From: Luteipulveratus flavus
Lineage (GTDB): Bacteria > Actinomycetota > Actinomycetes > Actinomycetales > Dermatophilaceae
Assembly: GCF_029439465.1 (NCBI RefSeq)
Contig: NZ_JAROAV010000031.1
Location: 62,001-126,000, forward strand
Reading direction: 5' to 3'
DNA: 64,000 nt
Positions 1 to 7,783 of the stretch are shown in pieces. The first letter of the stretch is position 1. Each line of letters opens with the position of its first letter. The position numbers and the translations under genes are program-made. The notes beneath the pieces were generated by a model that saw only the letters and a list, made by a program, of their open reading frames with translations, did no database searches and had not been told where the DNA came from.

Positions 1-1056
1 CAGGCCCTGGCGATGCCCGCAGCGGGCGCCGCTTTCGAGACGATCACCATCCAGCGGCGAGCTCTCCGGGACGACGACGTCCGGATCGAGATCGCCTACG
101 CCGGCATCTGCCACAGCGACATCCACACCGTCCGTGAGGAGTGGGGCCCGATCACCTTCCCGCTGGTCCCGGGTCACGAGATCGCCGGTGTGGTCGCCGA
201 GGTCGGTCCGGCGGTGACCCGCGTGCGGGTCGGCGACCGGGTCGGGGTCGGCTGCATGGTCGACTCCTGCGGGACGTGTGACGCCTGCAAGGACGGGCAG
301 GAGAACTACTGCCGTGACGGCGCGGTGTGGACGTACGGGAGCGACGACGTCGACGGCACGACCACCCAGGGCGGGTACAGCCAGCAGGTGGTCGTGGCCG
401 AGCGGTTCGTCGCGCGCGTCCCGGACGGGATCGGCCTGGACGTCGCGGCGCCGCTGCTGTGCGCCGGCATCACCACCTACAACCCGCTGAAGCGGTTCGG
501 GGCGGGTCCCGGCACCACGGTCGCCGTCGTCGGGCTCGGCGGGCTCGGCCACATGGGCGTCAAGATCGCCGTCGCGATGGGCGCCGAGGTGACCGTCATG
601 TCGCGGACCCGGGCCAAGGAGGCGGACGCGCGCGAGCTGGGCGCCACCGGGTACGTCGCGACGGGCGAGGAGGGCGCACTCGAGGCGGTCGCGTCGACGT
701 ACGACATCGTGCTGAACACCGTCAGCGCCGACCTGCCGGTGCAGGCCTACCTGGAGACCACTCGTCCGCGTGGGGCCCTGGTCAACGTCGGGCTGCCGCC
801 GTCGGACTTCGTGGTGAGCCCGTGGTCGGTGGTGGGCGGCTCGCGCATCGTCGCCGGCTCCAACATCGGCGGGATGGCGTTCACCCAGGAGATGCTGGAC
901 TTCTGCGCCCAGCACGACATCGCGGCCACGATCGAGACGATCTCGGCGGACGATGTGGATGCGGCGTACGACCGGGTCGTGGCCGGTGACGTGCACTACC
1001 GCGCGGTGATCGACGTCACGTCCATCGGCGCGGCTGCGACGACCTCAGCACACTAG
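1..1056 (+). CDS. Zinc-dependent alcohol dehydrogenase, 5' end cut by window
   Basis: This is an NAD(P)-dependent medium-chain alcohol/aldehyde dehydrogenase of the YahK/CAD type. The catalytic zinc motif GICHSDIH and the GHE motif lie in the first 60 residues. The structural-zinc cysteines follow in CGTCDACKDGQENYC, and the nucleotide-binding GLGGLGHMG sits near residue 177. The reading frame is open to the left edge (codons 1-12 read QALA before the first ATG at 13), and family members have a short stretch before this point, so the true start is probably outside the window. A strong hairpin follows the stop. The substrate cannot be deduced; YahK relatives reduce a broad range of aldehydes with NADPH. 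Confidence 0.9.
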   Translation, partial: QALAMPAAGAAFETITIQRRALRDDDVRIEIAYAGICHSDIHTVREEWGPITFPLVPGHEIAGVVAEVGPAVTRVRVGDRVGVGCMVDSCGTCDACKDGQENYCRDGAVWTYGSDDVDGTTTQGGYSQQVVVAERFVARVPDGIGLDVAAPLLCAGITTYNPLKRFGAGPGTTVAVVGLGGLGHMGVKIAVAMGAEVTVMSRTRAKEADARELGATGYVATGEEGALEAVASTYDIVLNTVSADLPVQAYLETTRPRGALVNVGLPPSDFVVSPWSVVGGSRIVAGSNIGGMAFTQEMLDFCAQHDIAATIETISADDVDAAYDRVVAGDVHYRAVIDVTSIGAAATTSAH

Positions 1057-1064
1057 GACGTGGC

Positions 1065-1119
1065 TGCGGAGGCTGCCTGTGAGCATCCCCCTGGCCGCGG
1101 CTCACAGACAGCCTCCGCA
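1065..1119 (+). terminator. Hairpin terminator after alcohol dehydrogenase
   Basis: An 11-bp outer stem (TGCGGAGGCTG at 1065-1075 with CAGCCTCCGCA at 1109-1119) encloses an inner CTGTGAGC/GCTCACAG stem. It begins 9 nt after the dehydrogenase stop. There is no T-tract, as is common in high-GC actinobacteria. Confidence 0.6.
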
Positions 1120-1282
1120 ATGACGCCGGGTGAGGCTCTCTCCCCAGATGTCTCACCTGACCGCCGGCGAACGGCTCCCCCGAACCGTCCTCCGACGTGG
1201 CCGCCGGGCCCCCGCCCCTTGGCCTGTCTACAGCCTGCCCGTTCCGGGTGGATCGCTCCATCGGACCGGGACTGATCTTCTG

Positions 1283-1310
1283 GAGCGAAAGGTCCTAGGA
1301 CCTTTCGCTC
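1283..1310. repeat. Perfect 28-bp palindrome at the 3' end of the LuxR gene
   Basis: GAGCGAAAGGTCCT is followed immediately by its exact reverse complement, with no loop bases. It reaches the stop codon of the minus-strand LuxR gene. It could be a terminator hairpin for that gene or a protein-binding site; the sequence alone does not decide. The rest of 1120-1282 holds nothing I recognise. Confidence 0.6.
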
Positions 1311-2343
1311 AGCCAGAGGCGTCGGTGCGGCGCCCGGGGCCGATCCGCCGCGACACCCCGGGGTCCTCGGTGGCCTCGAGGACCTCCGGGGGAAGGGTCC
1401 AGGCGATCGCGGACCGCTGCGTGACGCCGAGCTTGCGCAGGATGTTGCCGACGTGCGTCTTCACGGTCTTCTCCGAGATGTGCAGGCGGCGCGCCAGGGC
1501 GTTGTTGGACAGCCCGTCGCGGGCGATCAGGGCCGCGATCTCGATCTCTCGGGTGGTCAGGTCGATGTGCATCGGCCGCGGCTCGTGCACCCGTACGAGC
1601 TCGGCCACCTCGGTCTGCACGCGCTCGGCCAGCTGCCGCGCCGCGTCCACCGCCGTCGTCACGGGCTCGCCGGCCTCGCTCGCCACGTCGGCGAGATCCA
1701 CCAGCATCAGGCGCAGCTCGTCCAGCTTGTCGCCGATCCGGTTGACCAGGTCGGCCTCGTTCTGCACCCGGCTGCTGTCCAGCTCGGGGTAGAGCTCGTA
1801 CAGACCCAGGGAGTCCGCGTCGTCGGTGTCCCGGGCGATCGACTGCACCAGCGCCCGCGCGACCCACTCCGCGGCGCGCACGAACTCGTCGTCGAAGACG
1901 TCGGGCTGCATGCTCTGGGCGCTCATCAGCCCGGTCGCCTCACCGGTCCGCGGGTCCAGCAGGGGGACGACCACCGCGTCCTGCGACAGCTGGGAGGCGT
2001 CGCCGAAGGAGATGCCGCGGTGCAGCAGGCGGCCGTCGTCGCTGCGCAGCCGGTAGGGCTTGCGGGAGGTGCGGACCCAGTGGGACATGCCGCCGGGGGA
2101 GTAGAACAGCACCTCGGGGGTCAGGAACTGGTCACCGTCGTAGATGTAGGTGATGACCAGGCTGTTCTCGCCCTTGAAGTAGCCGATGTAGAACGAGTCC
2201 AGCGCGGCGATGCCGGCGAGCGCGGCCTTGCACGCGGAGTACTTCCGCATGACGTCGCCGCGCTCGGCCAGCCGCAGCCGCCGGTCGGCGTTGCGCAGGA
2301 CGGCCACGGTGACGGGGCTGAAGGGGACGTCCTGGTCGCGCAT
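1309..2343 (-). CDS. GAF-like/LuxR-type transcriptional regulator
   Basis: A 344-residue DNA-binding regulator. The N-terminal ~200 residues look like a GAF-type sensor fold (for example [20 protein letters not shown]). A LuxR/FixJ helix-turn-helix occupies the C-terminal ~70 residues, with [20 protein letters not shown] and [20 protein letters not shown]. No phosphoacceptor receiver domain is visible, so it is not a classical response regulator. The ATG at 2343 is chosen because TAACCT (2356-2351) lies 7 nt upstream, suggesting leaderless transcription. A longer reading would run through the 3' end of the helicase gene. Ligand and targets are unknown. Confidence 0.8.
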   Translation of the reverse strand: MRDQDVPFSPVTVAVLRNADRRLRLAERGDVMRKYSACKAALAGIAALDSFYIGYFKGENSLVITYIYDGDQFLTPEVLFYSPGGMSHWVRTSRKPYRLRSDDGRLLHRGISFGDASQLSQDAVVVPLLDPRTGEATGLMSAQSMQPDVFDDEFVRAAEWVARALVQSIARDTDDADSLGLYELYPELDSSRVQNEADLVNRIGDKLDELRLMLVDLADVASEAGEPVTTAVDAARQLAERVQTEVAELVRVHEPRPMHIDLTTREIEIAALIARDGLSNNALARRLHISEKTVKTHVGNILRKLGVTQRSAIAWTLPPEVLEATEDPGVSRRIGPGRRTDASG

Positions 2344-2350
2344 AGGCCGA

Positions 2351-2356
2351 AGGTTA
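2351..2356 (-). promoter_or_regulatory. Probable -10 of leaderless GAF-LuxR gene
   Basis: TAACCT is separated from the ATG at 2343 by 7 nt, with no Shine-Dalgarno between. It overlaps the end of the upstream helicase gene. Confidence 0.4.
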
Positions 2357-3850
2357 GCCCTGGTCGCCCGCGGTCGGCTTTCCTCCACGCGTCCGGCGGC
2401 GGCGACGACGCTGGCCACCGTCGCCGCGAGGAGCGTCGTTCGAGGGCTCGGACCGGCGGCCGCCGCCGCGCCCGGAGGAGGACCGGTCGGCGCCGGAACC
2501 TCGGCGAGCCTCACCGCGACCGGCCGAGCGACCGGTCTCGCCCAGGTCCTCGATCCGCTCGGCGTCCAGACCCGCTCGGGTCCGCGACGAGCGCGGCAGC
2601 GTGCCGGTCGCGCCCTGCGGGATGTCGAGGTCGGTGTAGAGGTGCTCGGAGGAGGAGTACGTCTCCGCCGGCTCGGGGATGCCCAGGTCGAGCGCCTTGT
2701 TGATGAGCGCCCAGCGCGGCATGTCGTCCCAGTCGACGAAGGTCACGGCGATGCCGGTGTTGCCCGCCCGCCCCGTACGGCCGATGCGGTGGACGTAGGT
2801 CTTCTCGTCCTCGGTGCACTGGTAGTTGACGACGTGGGTGACGTTGTCGACGTCGATGCCGCGGGCCGCGACGTCAGTGGCGACCAGGATGTCGACCTTG
2901 CCGGTCCGGAACGCGCGCAGCGCCTGCTCCCGGGCGCCCTGGCCCAGGTCGCCGTGGATGGCCGCCGCCGCGAAACCGCGCTCGACCAGCTCGTCGGACA
3001 CCTTCGCCGCGGTCCGCTTGGTGCGGGTGAAGACGATGGTCAGCCCACGGCCCTGCGCCTGCAGGATGCGCGCGAGCATCTCGACCTTGTCCAGGGCGTG
3101 GGCCCGGTAGACGAACTGCTCGATGGCCTTGACGGTGTGGCTGTCCTCGCCGGCCTCCTCCATCGCCCGGATGTGGGTCGGCTGGGTCATGTACCGGCGG
3201 GCGAGCGCGACGACGGCGCCGGGCATCGTCGCGCTGAACAGCATCGTCTGGCGCGACGCGGGGGTCATGGCCAGGATCTTCTCGACGTCGGGGAGGAAGC
3301 CCAGGTCCAGCATCTCGTCGGCCTCGTCCAGCACGACCGACCGGACGTACGACAGGTTCAGATGGCCCTGGTTGGCCAGGTCGATGAGCCGGCCGGGCGT
3401 GCCGACGACGACCTCGACGCCACGCTGCAGCGCCTCGATCTGCGGCTCGTACGCACGACCGCCGTACACGGTGAGGACTCGGATGCCGCGCTTCTTGCCG
3501 GCCCGCTCAAGGTCACCTGCGACCTGGACGGCGAGCTCACGGGTCGGCGCCACGGCGAGCGCCTGCGGCTTGCCCGGGTCGGCCAGGCCGGAGAACCCGG
3601 CGTCCGAGGGGGCGACGACGCGGTTCAGGATCGGGACGCCGAAGCCGAGGGTCTTACCGGTACCCGTCTTGGCCTGGCCGATGATGTCGTGGCCGCCCAG
3701 CGCGACCGGCAGGGTCATGGCCTGGATCGGGAACGGCGTGACGATGCCGGCGTCGGCGAGCGCGTGGACGATGTCGGGGTGCACGTCGAAGTCGGCGAAG
3801 GTGGGCTCGGCGGCGACCTGCTCGGGCGCCGTCGTGGTCTGGTCGGTCAT
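2354..3850 (-). CDS. DEAD-box ATP-dependent RNA helicase
   Basis: A 498-residue cytoplasmic RNA helicase of the RhlE/DeaD class, likely acting in RNA remodelling, ribosome assembly or cold adaptation. Motif I (AKTGTGKT), motif II (LDEADEMLD), motif III (SAT) and motif VI ([10 protein letters not shown]) are all present. A basic Arg/Gly-rich C-terminal tail of about 70 residues probably binds RNA. The ATG at 3850 is preferred over one 39 nt upstream because GGAAGAGC precedes it at good distance. It is transcribed away from the ferritin-like gene. A helicase of this class (Rv3211) sits in the same neighbourhood in M. tuberculosis, as I recall it. Confidence 0.92.
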   Translation of the reverse strand: MTDQTTTAPEQVAAEPTFADFDVHPDIVHALADAGIVTPFPIQAMTLPVALGGHDIIGQAKTGTGKTLGFGVPILNRVVAPSDAGFSGLADPGKPQALAVAPTRELAVQVAGDLERAGKKRGIRVLTVYGGRAYEPQIEALQRGVEVVVGTPGRLIDLANQGHLNLSYVRSVVLDEADEMLDLGFLPDVEKILAMTPASRQTMLFSATMPGAVVALARRYMTQPTHIRAMEEAGEDSHTVKAIEQFVYRAHALDKVEMLARILQAQGRGLTIVFTRTKRTAAKVSDELVERGFAAAAIHGDLGQGAREQALRAFRTGKVDILVATDVAARGIDVDNVTHVVNYQCTEDEKTYVHRIGRTGRAGNTGIAVTFVDWDDMPRWALINKALDLGIPEPAETYSSSEHLYTDLDIPQGATGTLPRSSRTRAGLDAERIEDLGETGRSAGRGEARRGSGADRSSSGRGGGRRSEPSNDAPRGDGGQRRRRRRTRGGKPTAGDQG

Positions 3851-4036
3851 GGTCTGCAGCTCTTCCGGATCGGCGGGGGCCACGCGCACGCCAACGTGCG
3901 GGCCACACCAGGTGTTGGGCCGATCGGGAGGTCTCGCGGCTCGTCCCGATCACGGGTCGAGCCAGGTCGTGGTCACGTCACATGCCGACCGGGCACCAGT
4001 TGACCCCGCCACTCTACCCGCGGGTCACCCGATCGT

Positions 4037-4042
4037 TAGCAT
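4037..4042 (+). promoter_or_regulatory. Probable -10 of leaderless ferritin-like gene
   Basis: TAGCAT ends 6 nt before the ATG at 4049, and no Shine-Dalgarno is visible. No clear -35 was found. Confidence 0.4.
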
Positions 4043-4048
4043 CCAGGC

Positions 4049-4738
4049 ATGGCAACCAGCACCGGCCGCGACCTGTCCGACCCCTCGTTCCGCGCGAGCG
4101 TCATCGAGCTGTGCGGTGCGCTGGCGTACGGAGAGCTGGTCGGCTTCTTCATGATCGTGCACGACGCCGAGACCGCTCCGCGGGTGGGCGACCGGATCGC
4201 GCTGGCCCGGCTGGCCGCCCACGAGCTGGAGCAGTACGAGCGGCTCGCGGGACGGATCGAGGAGCTCGGGGCGGACCCCGAGGTCGCGATGCAGCCGTTC
4301 GCCGAGAGCTTCGACGACTGGCACCGCCGTACGCCGCCGTCCAGCTGGCTGGAGGGCCTGATGAAGGTGTACGCCGGGCACGCGCTGGCCGAGGACTTCT
4401 ACCGGGAGATCTCCGCGTACGTCGACGCCGACACCCGGGCGCTGGTCGTCGAGGTCATGCAGGAGGGCGGGCACGTCGAGTTCGCCCGGCAGACGCTGCG
4501 CGAGGCGATCGCCAACGACCCCGCGGCGGGCGGCCGGCTGGCACTGTTCGGGCGCCGGCTCATCGGCGAGGCGCTGTCCCAGGCCCAGCGCGTGGCCGCC
4601 GAGCGGGACGCGATCACCGCCCTGCTCGTCGACGACGGGTCCGGCCACGGCGCCGACCTCGCGGAGCTGACGCAGATCTTCGCCCGGCTCACCCAGGCCC
4701 ACACCGACCGGATGGAGTCGCTCGGGCTGTCGGCCTGA
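4049..4738 (+). CDS. Ferritin-like-fold protein (MiaE-type)
   Basis: A 229-residue, mostly helical protein of the actinobacterial 'ferritin-like fold' family related to tRNA hydroxylase MiaE. Acidic and histidine residues fit a di-iron four-helix bundle: ELCGALAYGELVGFFM, HELEQYERL, YAGHALAEDFYREI and EGGHVEFAR. In this family these are the metal-ligand helices; the substrate in Actinobacteria is unproven. The start at 4049 is supported by the -10-like hexamer directly upstream. It lies divergent from the helicase and convergent with the GlsB-like gene. Confidence 0.8.
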   Translation: MATSTGRDLSDPSFRASVIELCGALAYGELVGFFMIVHDAETAPRVGDRIALARLAAHELEQYERLAGRIEELGADPEVAMQPFAESFDDWHRRTPPSSWLEGLMKVYAGHALAEDFYREISAYVDADTRALVVEVMQEGGHVEFARQTLREAIANDPAAGGRLALFGRRLIGEALSQAQRVAAERDAITALLVDDGSGHGADLAELTQIFARLTQAHTDRMESLGLSA

Positions 4739-4753
4739 CCACGACCGCACGAC

Positions 4754-4788
4754 CGAGCCCCGGCCCTCCAGGGAGGAGCCGGGGCTCG
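4754..4788. terminator. Bidirectional hairpin terminator
   Basis: CGAGCCCCGG (4754-4763) pairs with CCGGGGCTCG (4779-4788), and flanking ACGACC/GGTCGT sequences extend the stem. It lies between two convergent genes. Confidence 0.65.
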
Positions 4789-4805
4789 GGTCGTGTGGTC
4801 GTGGC

Positions 4806-5105
4806 TCAGCGCGTACGGCTGCTGCCGCTGAGGCCGCCGGGCATGGAGCCGCGGCCCCCGCGGGCCGCCATGCCGGTGTAGATCGCGACGCCGACGATGC
4901 CGACGATCAGACTGACGATGAACGTGATGATGCCGTGCCCGTCGCCCACGATCGCCCGGGTGATGATGCCCCCGAGGAACGCGCCGATGATGCCGATGAT
5001 GATCGTCGGGGCCCAGCCCATGGCCTGCTTGCCGGGCAGAGCGAGTCGTGCCAGGGCGCCGATGATGGCGCCGAGGATGATGTAGCCGATGATGAGCCCG
5101 ATCAT
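4806..5105 (-). CDS. GlsB/YeaQ/YmgE family membrane protein
   Basis: A 99-residue integral membrane protein of the transglycosylase-associated (YeaQ/YmgE) family. Three hydrophobic segments carry the typical glycine pattern (GYIILGAIIGALARL, TIIIGIIGAFLGGII, IVSLIVGIVGVAIYTG), followed by a short basic Gly/Ser tail. The ATG at 5105 is chosen because GGGAGG stands upstream. These proteins are often stress-induced, but their biochemical role is not established. Confidence 0.85.
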   Translation of the reverse strand: MIGLIIGYIILGAIIGALARLALPGKQAMGWAPTIIIGIIGAFLGGIITRAIVGDGHGIITFIVSLIVGIVGVAIYTGMAARGGRGSMPGGLSGSSRTR

Positions 5106-5236
5106 GGGGATGACTCCCTCCCGGCCGTCTTGCGGCGACCGCCTCAGGTCCCGCACCGTCAGGAGACGGTACGGGTGCTTCTGAGGCTGACTTTGCTCCT
5201 ACGCCGAACCGATGGCAAGACCCGCGACCGGCGTGG

Positions 5237-5458
5237 TCAGCTGCCGAAGCCGACGCGCCCCTTCTGCTCAGAACCCACGTCGACGTAGCCGATGACCGCG
5301 GCCGGGACGGTGACGCTGTGGCCGCGCTCGTCGATGAGCGTCAGCGGCTTGCCCGAGGTCAGGGCCTCCTGGAGCAGGCCCTGCACGTCGTCAGGGCTCT
5401 GGTTGGACTCGATGACGACCTCGCGTGCGACGTTCTGCACGCCGATCCGGACCTCCAC
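5237..5458 (-). CDS. DUF3107 family small protein
   Basis: A 73-residue soluble protein of the DUF3107 family, found almost only in Actinobacteria. It begins MEVRIGVQNV and ends KGRVGFGS. The GTG at 5458 follows AAGGGA at good spacing; readings further upstream have no family support. It follows the TetR gene on the same strand, an arrangement I recall from Rv3208-Rv3208A of M. tuberculosis, which suggests co-transcription. Function unknown. Confidence 0.85.
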   Translation of the reverse strand: MEVRIGVQNVAREVVIESNQSPDDVQGLLQEALTSGKPLTLIDERGHSVTVPAAVIGYVDVGSEQKGRVGFGS

Positions 5459-5544
5459 GGTGGTTCCCTTTCGGTGGTGGGTTCGGCGCGCGAGAGTGCT
5501 CACGGCCGGTCCCAGAACAGTAGGACTGACGGCTGCAACACCGG

Positions 5545-6189
5545 TCAGGCGCCCGGGTGTTCCCCGGCCTCGTCGGTGAGGGGGAGTCCGCCGAGGCCGC
5601 GCCAGCCGAGCTTGGCGACCAGGCGCGCCGCCTCCTCGCGGGGGATCGAGGCGCCCTGGCTGAGCCAGTACCGCGCGACGACCTGGCACATGCCGACCAT
5701 CGCCATGCCGATCAGGTGGGCCTGCTCCTGCGGGAAGCCGGTGTCCTCCTTGACGACCTCGGAGACCGACTCGGCGCACTGGCTCATCATCCGCTCGACG
5801 CGCTCGGCGACGGCCGGCTCGTTGATCAGGTCCGACTCGAACACCATCCGGAACGCGGCGTCCTTGCGCTCCACGAACTCGAAGAAGGCCTCGACCGTGG
5901 CGGCGACCCGCTGGGCGTTGTCGGTGGTGGAGGCCAGGGCCTGCTCGACCAGGGCCGGCAGCTGCGCGGTGTGGGTGTCCATCAGCGCGAGGTAGAGGTC
6001 GAGCTTGCCCGGGAAGTGCTGGTACAGAACCGGCTTGCTGACCTTGGCGCGGTCGGCGATCTCGTCCATCGCGGTCGCGTGGTACCCCGACTCGACGAAC
6101 ACCGACTGTGCGGCCTCCATCAGCTGAGCACGGCGCGCCGATCGGGGCAGCCTGCTCGTGCGTCCACGTCCCTCAGACAACGTCGTCAC
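5545..6189 (-). CDS. TetR-family transcriptional regulator
   Basis: A 214-residue repressor-type protein. The N-terminal helix-turn-helix is clear (AMDEIADRAKVSKPVLYQHFPGKLDLY), and the helical C-terminal ligand domain contains FFEFVERKDAAFRMVFESD. The GTG at 6189 (MTTLSEG...) is preferred because GGAGGAG lies just upstream; an in-frame ATG at 6219 would add ten residues and has a weaker upstream region. It sits upstream of DUF3107 on the same strand and diverges from moeB. Ligand unknown. Confidence 0.85.
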   Translation of the reverse strand: MTTLSEGRGRTSRLPRSARRAQLMEAAQSVFVESGYHATAMDEIADRAKVSKPVLYQHFPGKLDLYLALMDTHTAQLPALVEQALASTTDNAQRVAATVEAFFEFVERKDAAFRMVFESDLINEPAVAERVERMMSQCAESVSEVVKEDTGFPQEQAHLIGMAMVGMCQVVARYWLSQGASIPREEAARLVAKLGWRGLGGLPLTDEAGEHPGA

Positions 6190-6292
6190 GTCTCCTCCAA
6201 CCTCATGCGGTCCCGGCATCCTATGTCGGTGCTACTGGGGAGTCACACCTCGACGGTGGTGAGTTGGCGGTCCGTGCGCGCTCGTCACGGGT

Positions 6293-6298
6293 GAGAAT
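6293..6298 (+). promoter_or_regulatory. Probable -10 of leaderless moeB
   Basis: GAGAAT (TGAGAAT extended) ends 6 nt before the GTG at 6305, with no Shine-Dalgarno. Confidence 0.35.
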
Positions 6299-6304
6299 GG
6301 TGGG

Positions 6305-7423
6305 GTGAGTGAGGCTCGGTACGCCAGACACCTGCTGCTGCCCGAGGTCGGGCCGGCGGGGCAGCAGCGGCTCCGCGACGCGCGCGTGGTCGTGATCGGG
6401 GCGGGCGGCCTCGGCTCGCCGGTGCTGCTGTACCTCGCCGCTGCAGGCGTGGGCCGGCTGGACGTCGTCGACGACGACACGGTCGACGTCACCAACCTGC
6501 AGCGTCAGGTGCTGCACGCGACGCCCGCGGTGGGAGCCGCGAAGGTCGACTCGGCGCGGGAGCGGCTGCGCGACCTGAACCCCGACGTCGAGGTGGTCAC
6601 CCACCGCGTCCGCGTCGGCGCCGACAACGTCACCGACCTGGTCGGCGGGGCCGACGTCGTGGTCGACGGGACGGACAACTTCGCGACCCGCTACCTGCTG
6701 AACGACGCGTGCGTCCTGGCCGGCGTACCGCTCGTCTGGGGCTCGATCCTGCGTTTCGACGGGCAGGTCTCGGTGTGGTGGCGTGGTCACGGGCCGTGCT
6801 ACCGGTGCGTGTTCCCGACACCGCCGGAGCCCGGCCAGGTGCCCTCGTGCGCCGAGGGCGGGGTGCTCGGCGCGGTCGCGGCCGTCATCGGCTCGGTGCA
6901 GGCCACGGAGGTGCTGAAGCTCCTGATCGGCGTGGGCGAGCCGTTGGTGGGCCGCCTCCTGGTCCACGACGCGCTGCGCCAGACCTGGCGCGAGATCACG
7001 GTGGCGCGCAACCCCGCGTGCGCCGTGTGCGGGGACGCGCCCACGATCACCGAGCCGGTGTCGCTCGAGCAGGTCTGCGAGCCCGCGCGCGCCGTCGCCA
7101 CCATCAGTGCCGCCGACCTCGCCTCGTTGCGGGCCACGACCTCCGTACGCCTGGTCGACGTGCGGGGTGAGGGAGAACGGGCGATCGCGGCCATCGAGGG
7201 GGCCGAGCCCGTCCCGCTGGAGGAGTTCCGGACGGGAGCGGCGTTCGCGCGGCTGGAGGACACCCCGGACGGCGTACCGCTCGTCATCACCTGCAAGTCG
7301 GGTGCGCGATCGGCGGAGGCCGTCCGCCTGCTGCAGGACGCCACCGGTCGCCAGGCGCGCTCCCTGGACGGCGGCGTCCTGGCCTGGGCCCGGGACGTCG
7401 ACCCCACGATGGACACCTACTGA
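6305..7423 (+). CDS. moeB: MoeB/ThiF-type adenylyltransferase with rhodanese domain
   Basis: A 372-residue E1-like enzyme that adenylates the C-terminal glycine of ubiquitin-like sulfur carriers (MoaD/ThiS/CysO type) and can pass sulfur through a fused rhodanese domain. The ATP-binding GAGGLGS is at residues 32-38. The zinc cysteine pairs are CYRC (~166) and CAVC (~238). The rhodanese active-site loop CKSGARS is near 329. The N-terminus is shorter than usual, starting at the helix just before the Rossmann strand. The next gene begins inside its stop codon (TGATG). The partner moaE lies 27 kb away in this window. In Actinobacteria such MoeZ-like proteins also feed CysO-dependent cysteine synthesis. 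Confidence 0.9.
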   Translation: MSEARYARHLLLPEVGPAGQQRLRDARVVVIGAGGLGSPVLLYLAAAGVGRLDVVDDDTVDVTNLQRQVLHATPAVGAAKVDSARERLRDLNPDVEVVTHRVRVGADNVTDLVGGADVVVDGTDNFATRYLLNDACVLAGVPLVWGSILRFDGQVSVWWRGHGPCYRCVFPTPPEPGQVPSCAEGGVLGAVAAVIGSVQATEVLKLLIGVGEPLVGRLLVHDALRQTWREITVARNPACAVCGDAPTITEPVSLEQVCEPARAVATISAADLASLRATTSVRLVDVRGEGERAIAAIEGAEPVPLEEFRTGAAFARLEDTPDGVPLVITCKSGARSAEAVRLLQDATGRQARSLDGGVLAWARDVDPTMDTY

Positions 7424-7779
7424 TGGCCCCCGACGACCCGCCGACCGTCGGACCGATGGCGGTCGAGGACCTCCCGCCGGTCGCGGACCTCGTGCTCGCG
7501 ATCGTGGACCAGGTGCCCGAGGGGCGGGTCACGACCTACGGCGACGTCGGCAAGGTCGCGGGCGTCGGGCCGCGGCAGGTCGGCGCCGTGATGTCGCGGT
7601 ACGGATCGCTCGTCGCGTGGTGGCGGGTGCTGCGGGCCGACGGCCGGCCGCCACAGGGGTTGGAGGACGAGGCCGTCGCGCGCTACCGCGAGGAGGGCAC
7701 GCCGCTGCGGTCCGGGCGGGTGGACCTGAGCCGGGCGCGTCATCCGCTGCTTCCGGTCGAGGACGTCAGCCCTGCGTGA
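7423..7779 (+). CDS. Alkyltransferase-like protein (MGMT-like, no catalytic Cys)
   Basis: A 118-residue protein of the MGMT/ATL DNA-binding fold. The MGMT helix-turn-helix region is recognisable (VPEGRVTTYGDVGKVAGVGPRQVG). The active-site PCHR of true O6-alkylguanine transferases reads AWWR here, so alkyl transfer is impossible. ATL proteins bind O6-alkylguanine and hand lesions to nucleotide-excision repair. It overlaps moeB by one base and ends 4 nt before adnA, so it is probably co-transcribed with the adnAB end-resection genes. An internal ATG at 7456 is an alternative start. Confidence 0.85.
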   Translation: MAPDDPPTVGPMAVEDLPPVADLVLAIVDQVPEGRVTTYGDVGKVAGVGPRQVGAVMSRYGSLVAWWRVLRADGRPPQGLEDEAVARYREEGTPLRSGRVDLSRARHPLLPVEDVSPA

Positions 7780-7783
7780 TGGG

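Noticed and set aside
1283-1310. DosR/DevR hypoxia box
   Set aside because: The palindrome (AAGGTCCTAGGACCTT core) does not fit the GGGACT-N-AGTCCC consensus, and it lies at a gene end rather than upstream of a start.
2210-4003. Long plus-strand frame over the DEAD-box helicase
   Set aside because: Antisense shadow; no ribosome-binding site or domain, and the minus strand carries complete helicase motifs.
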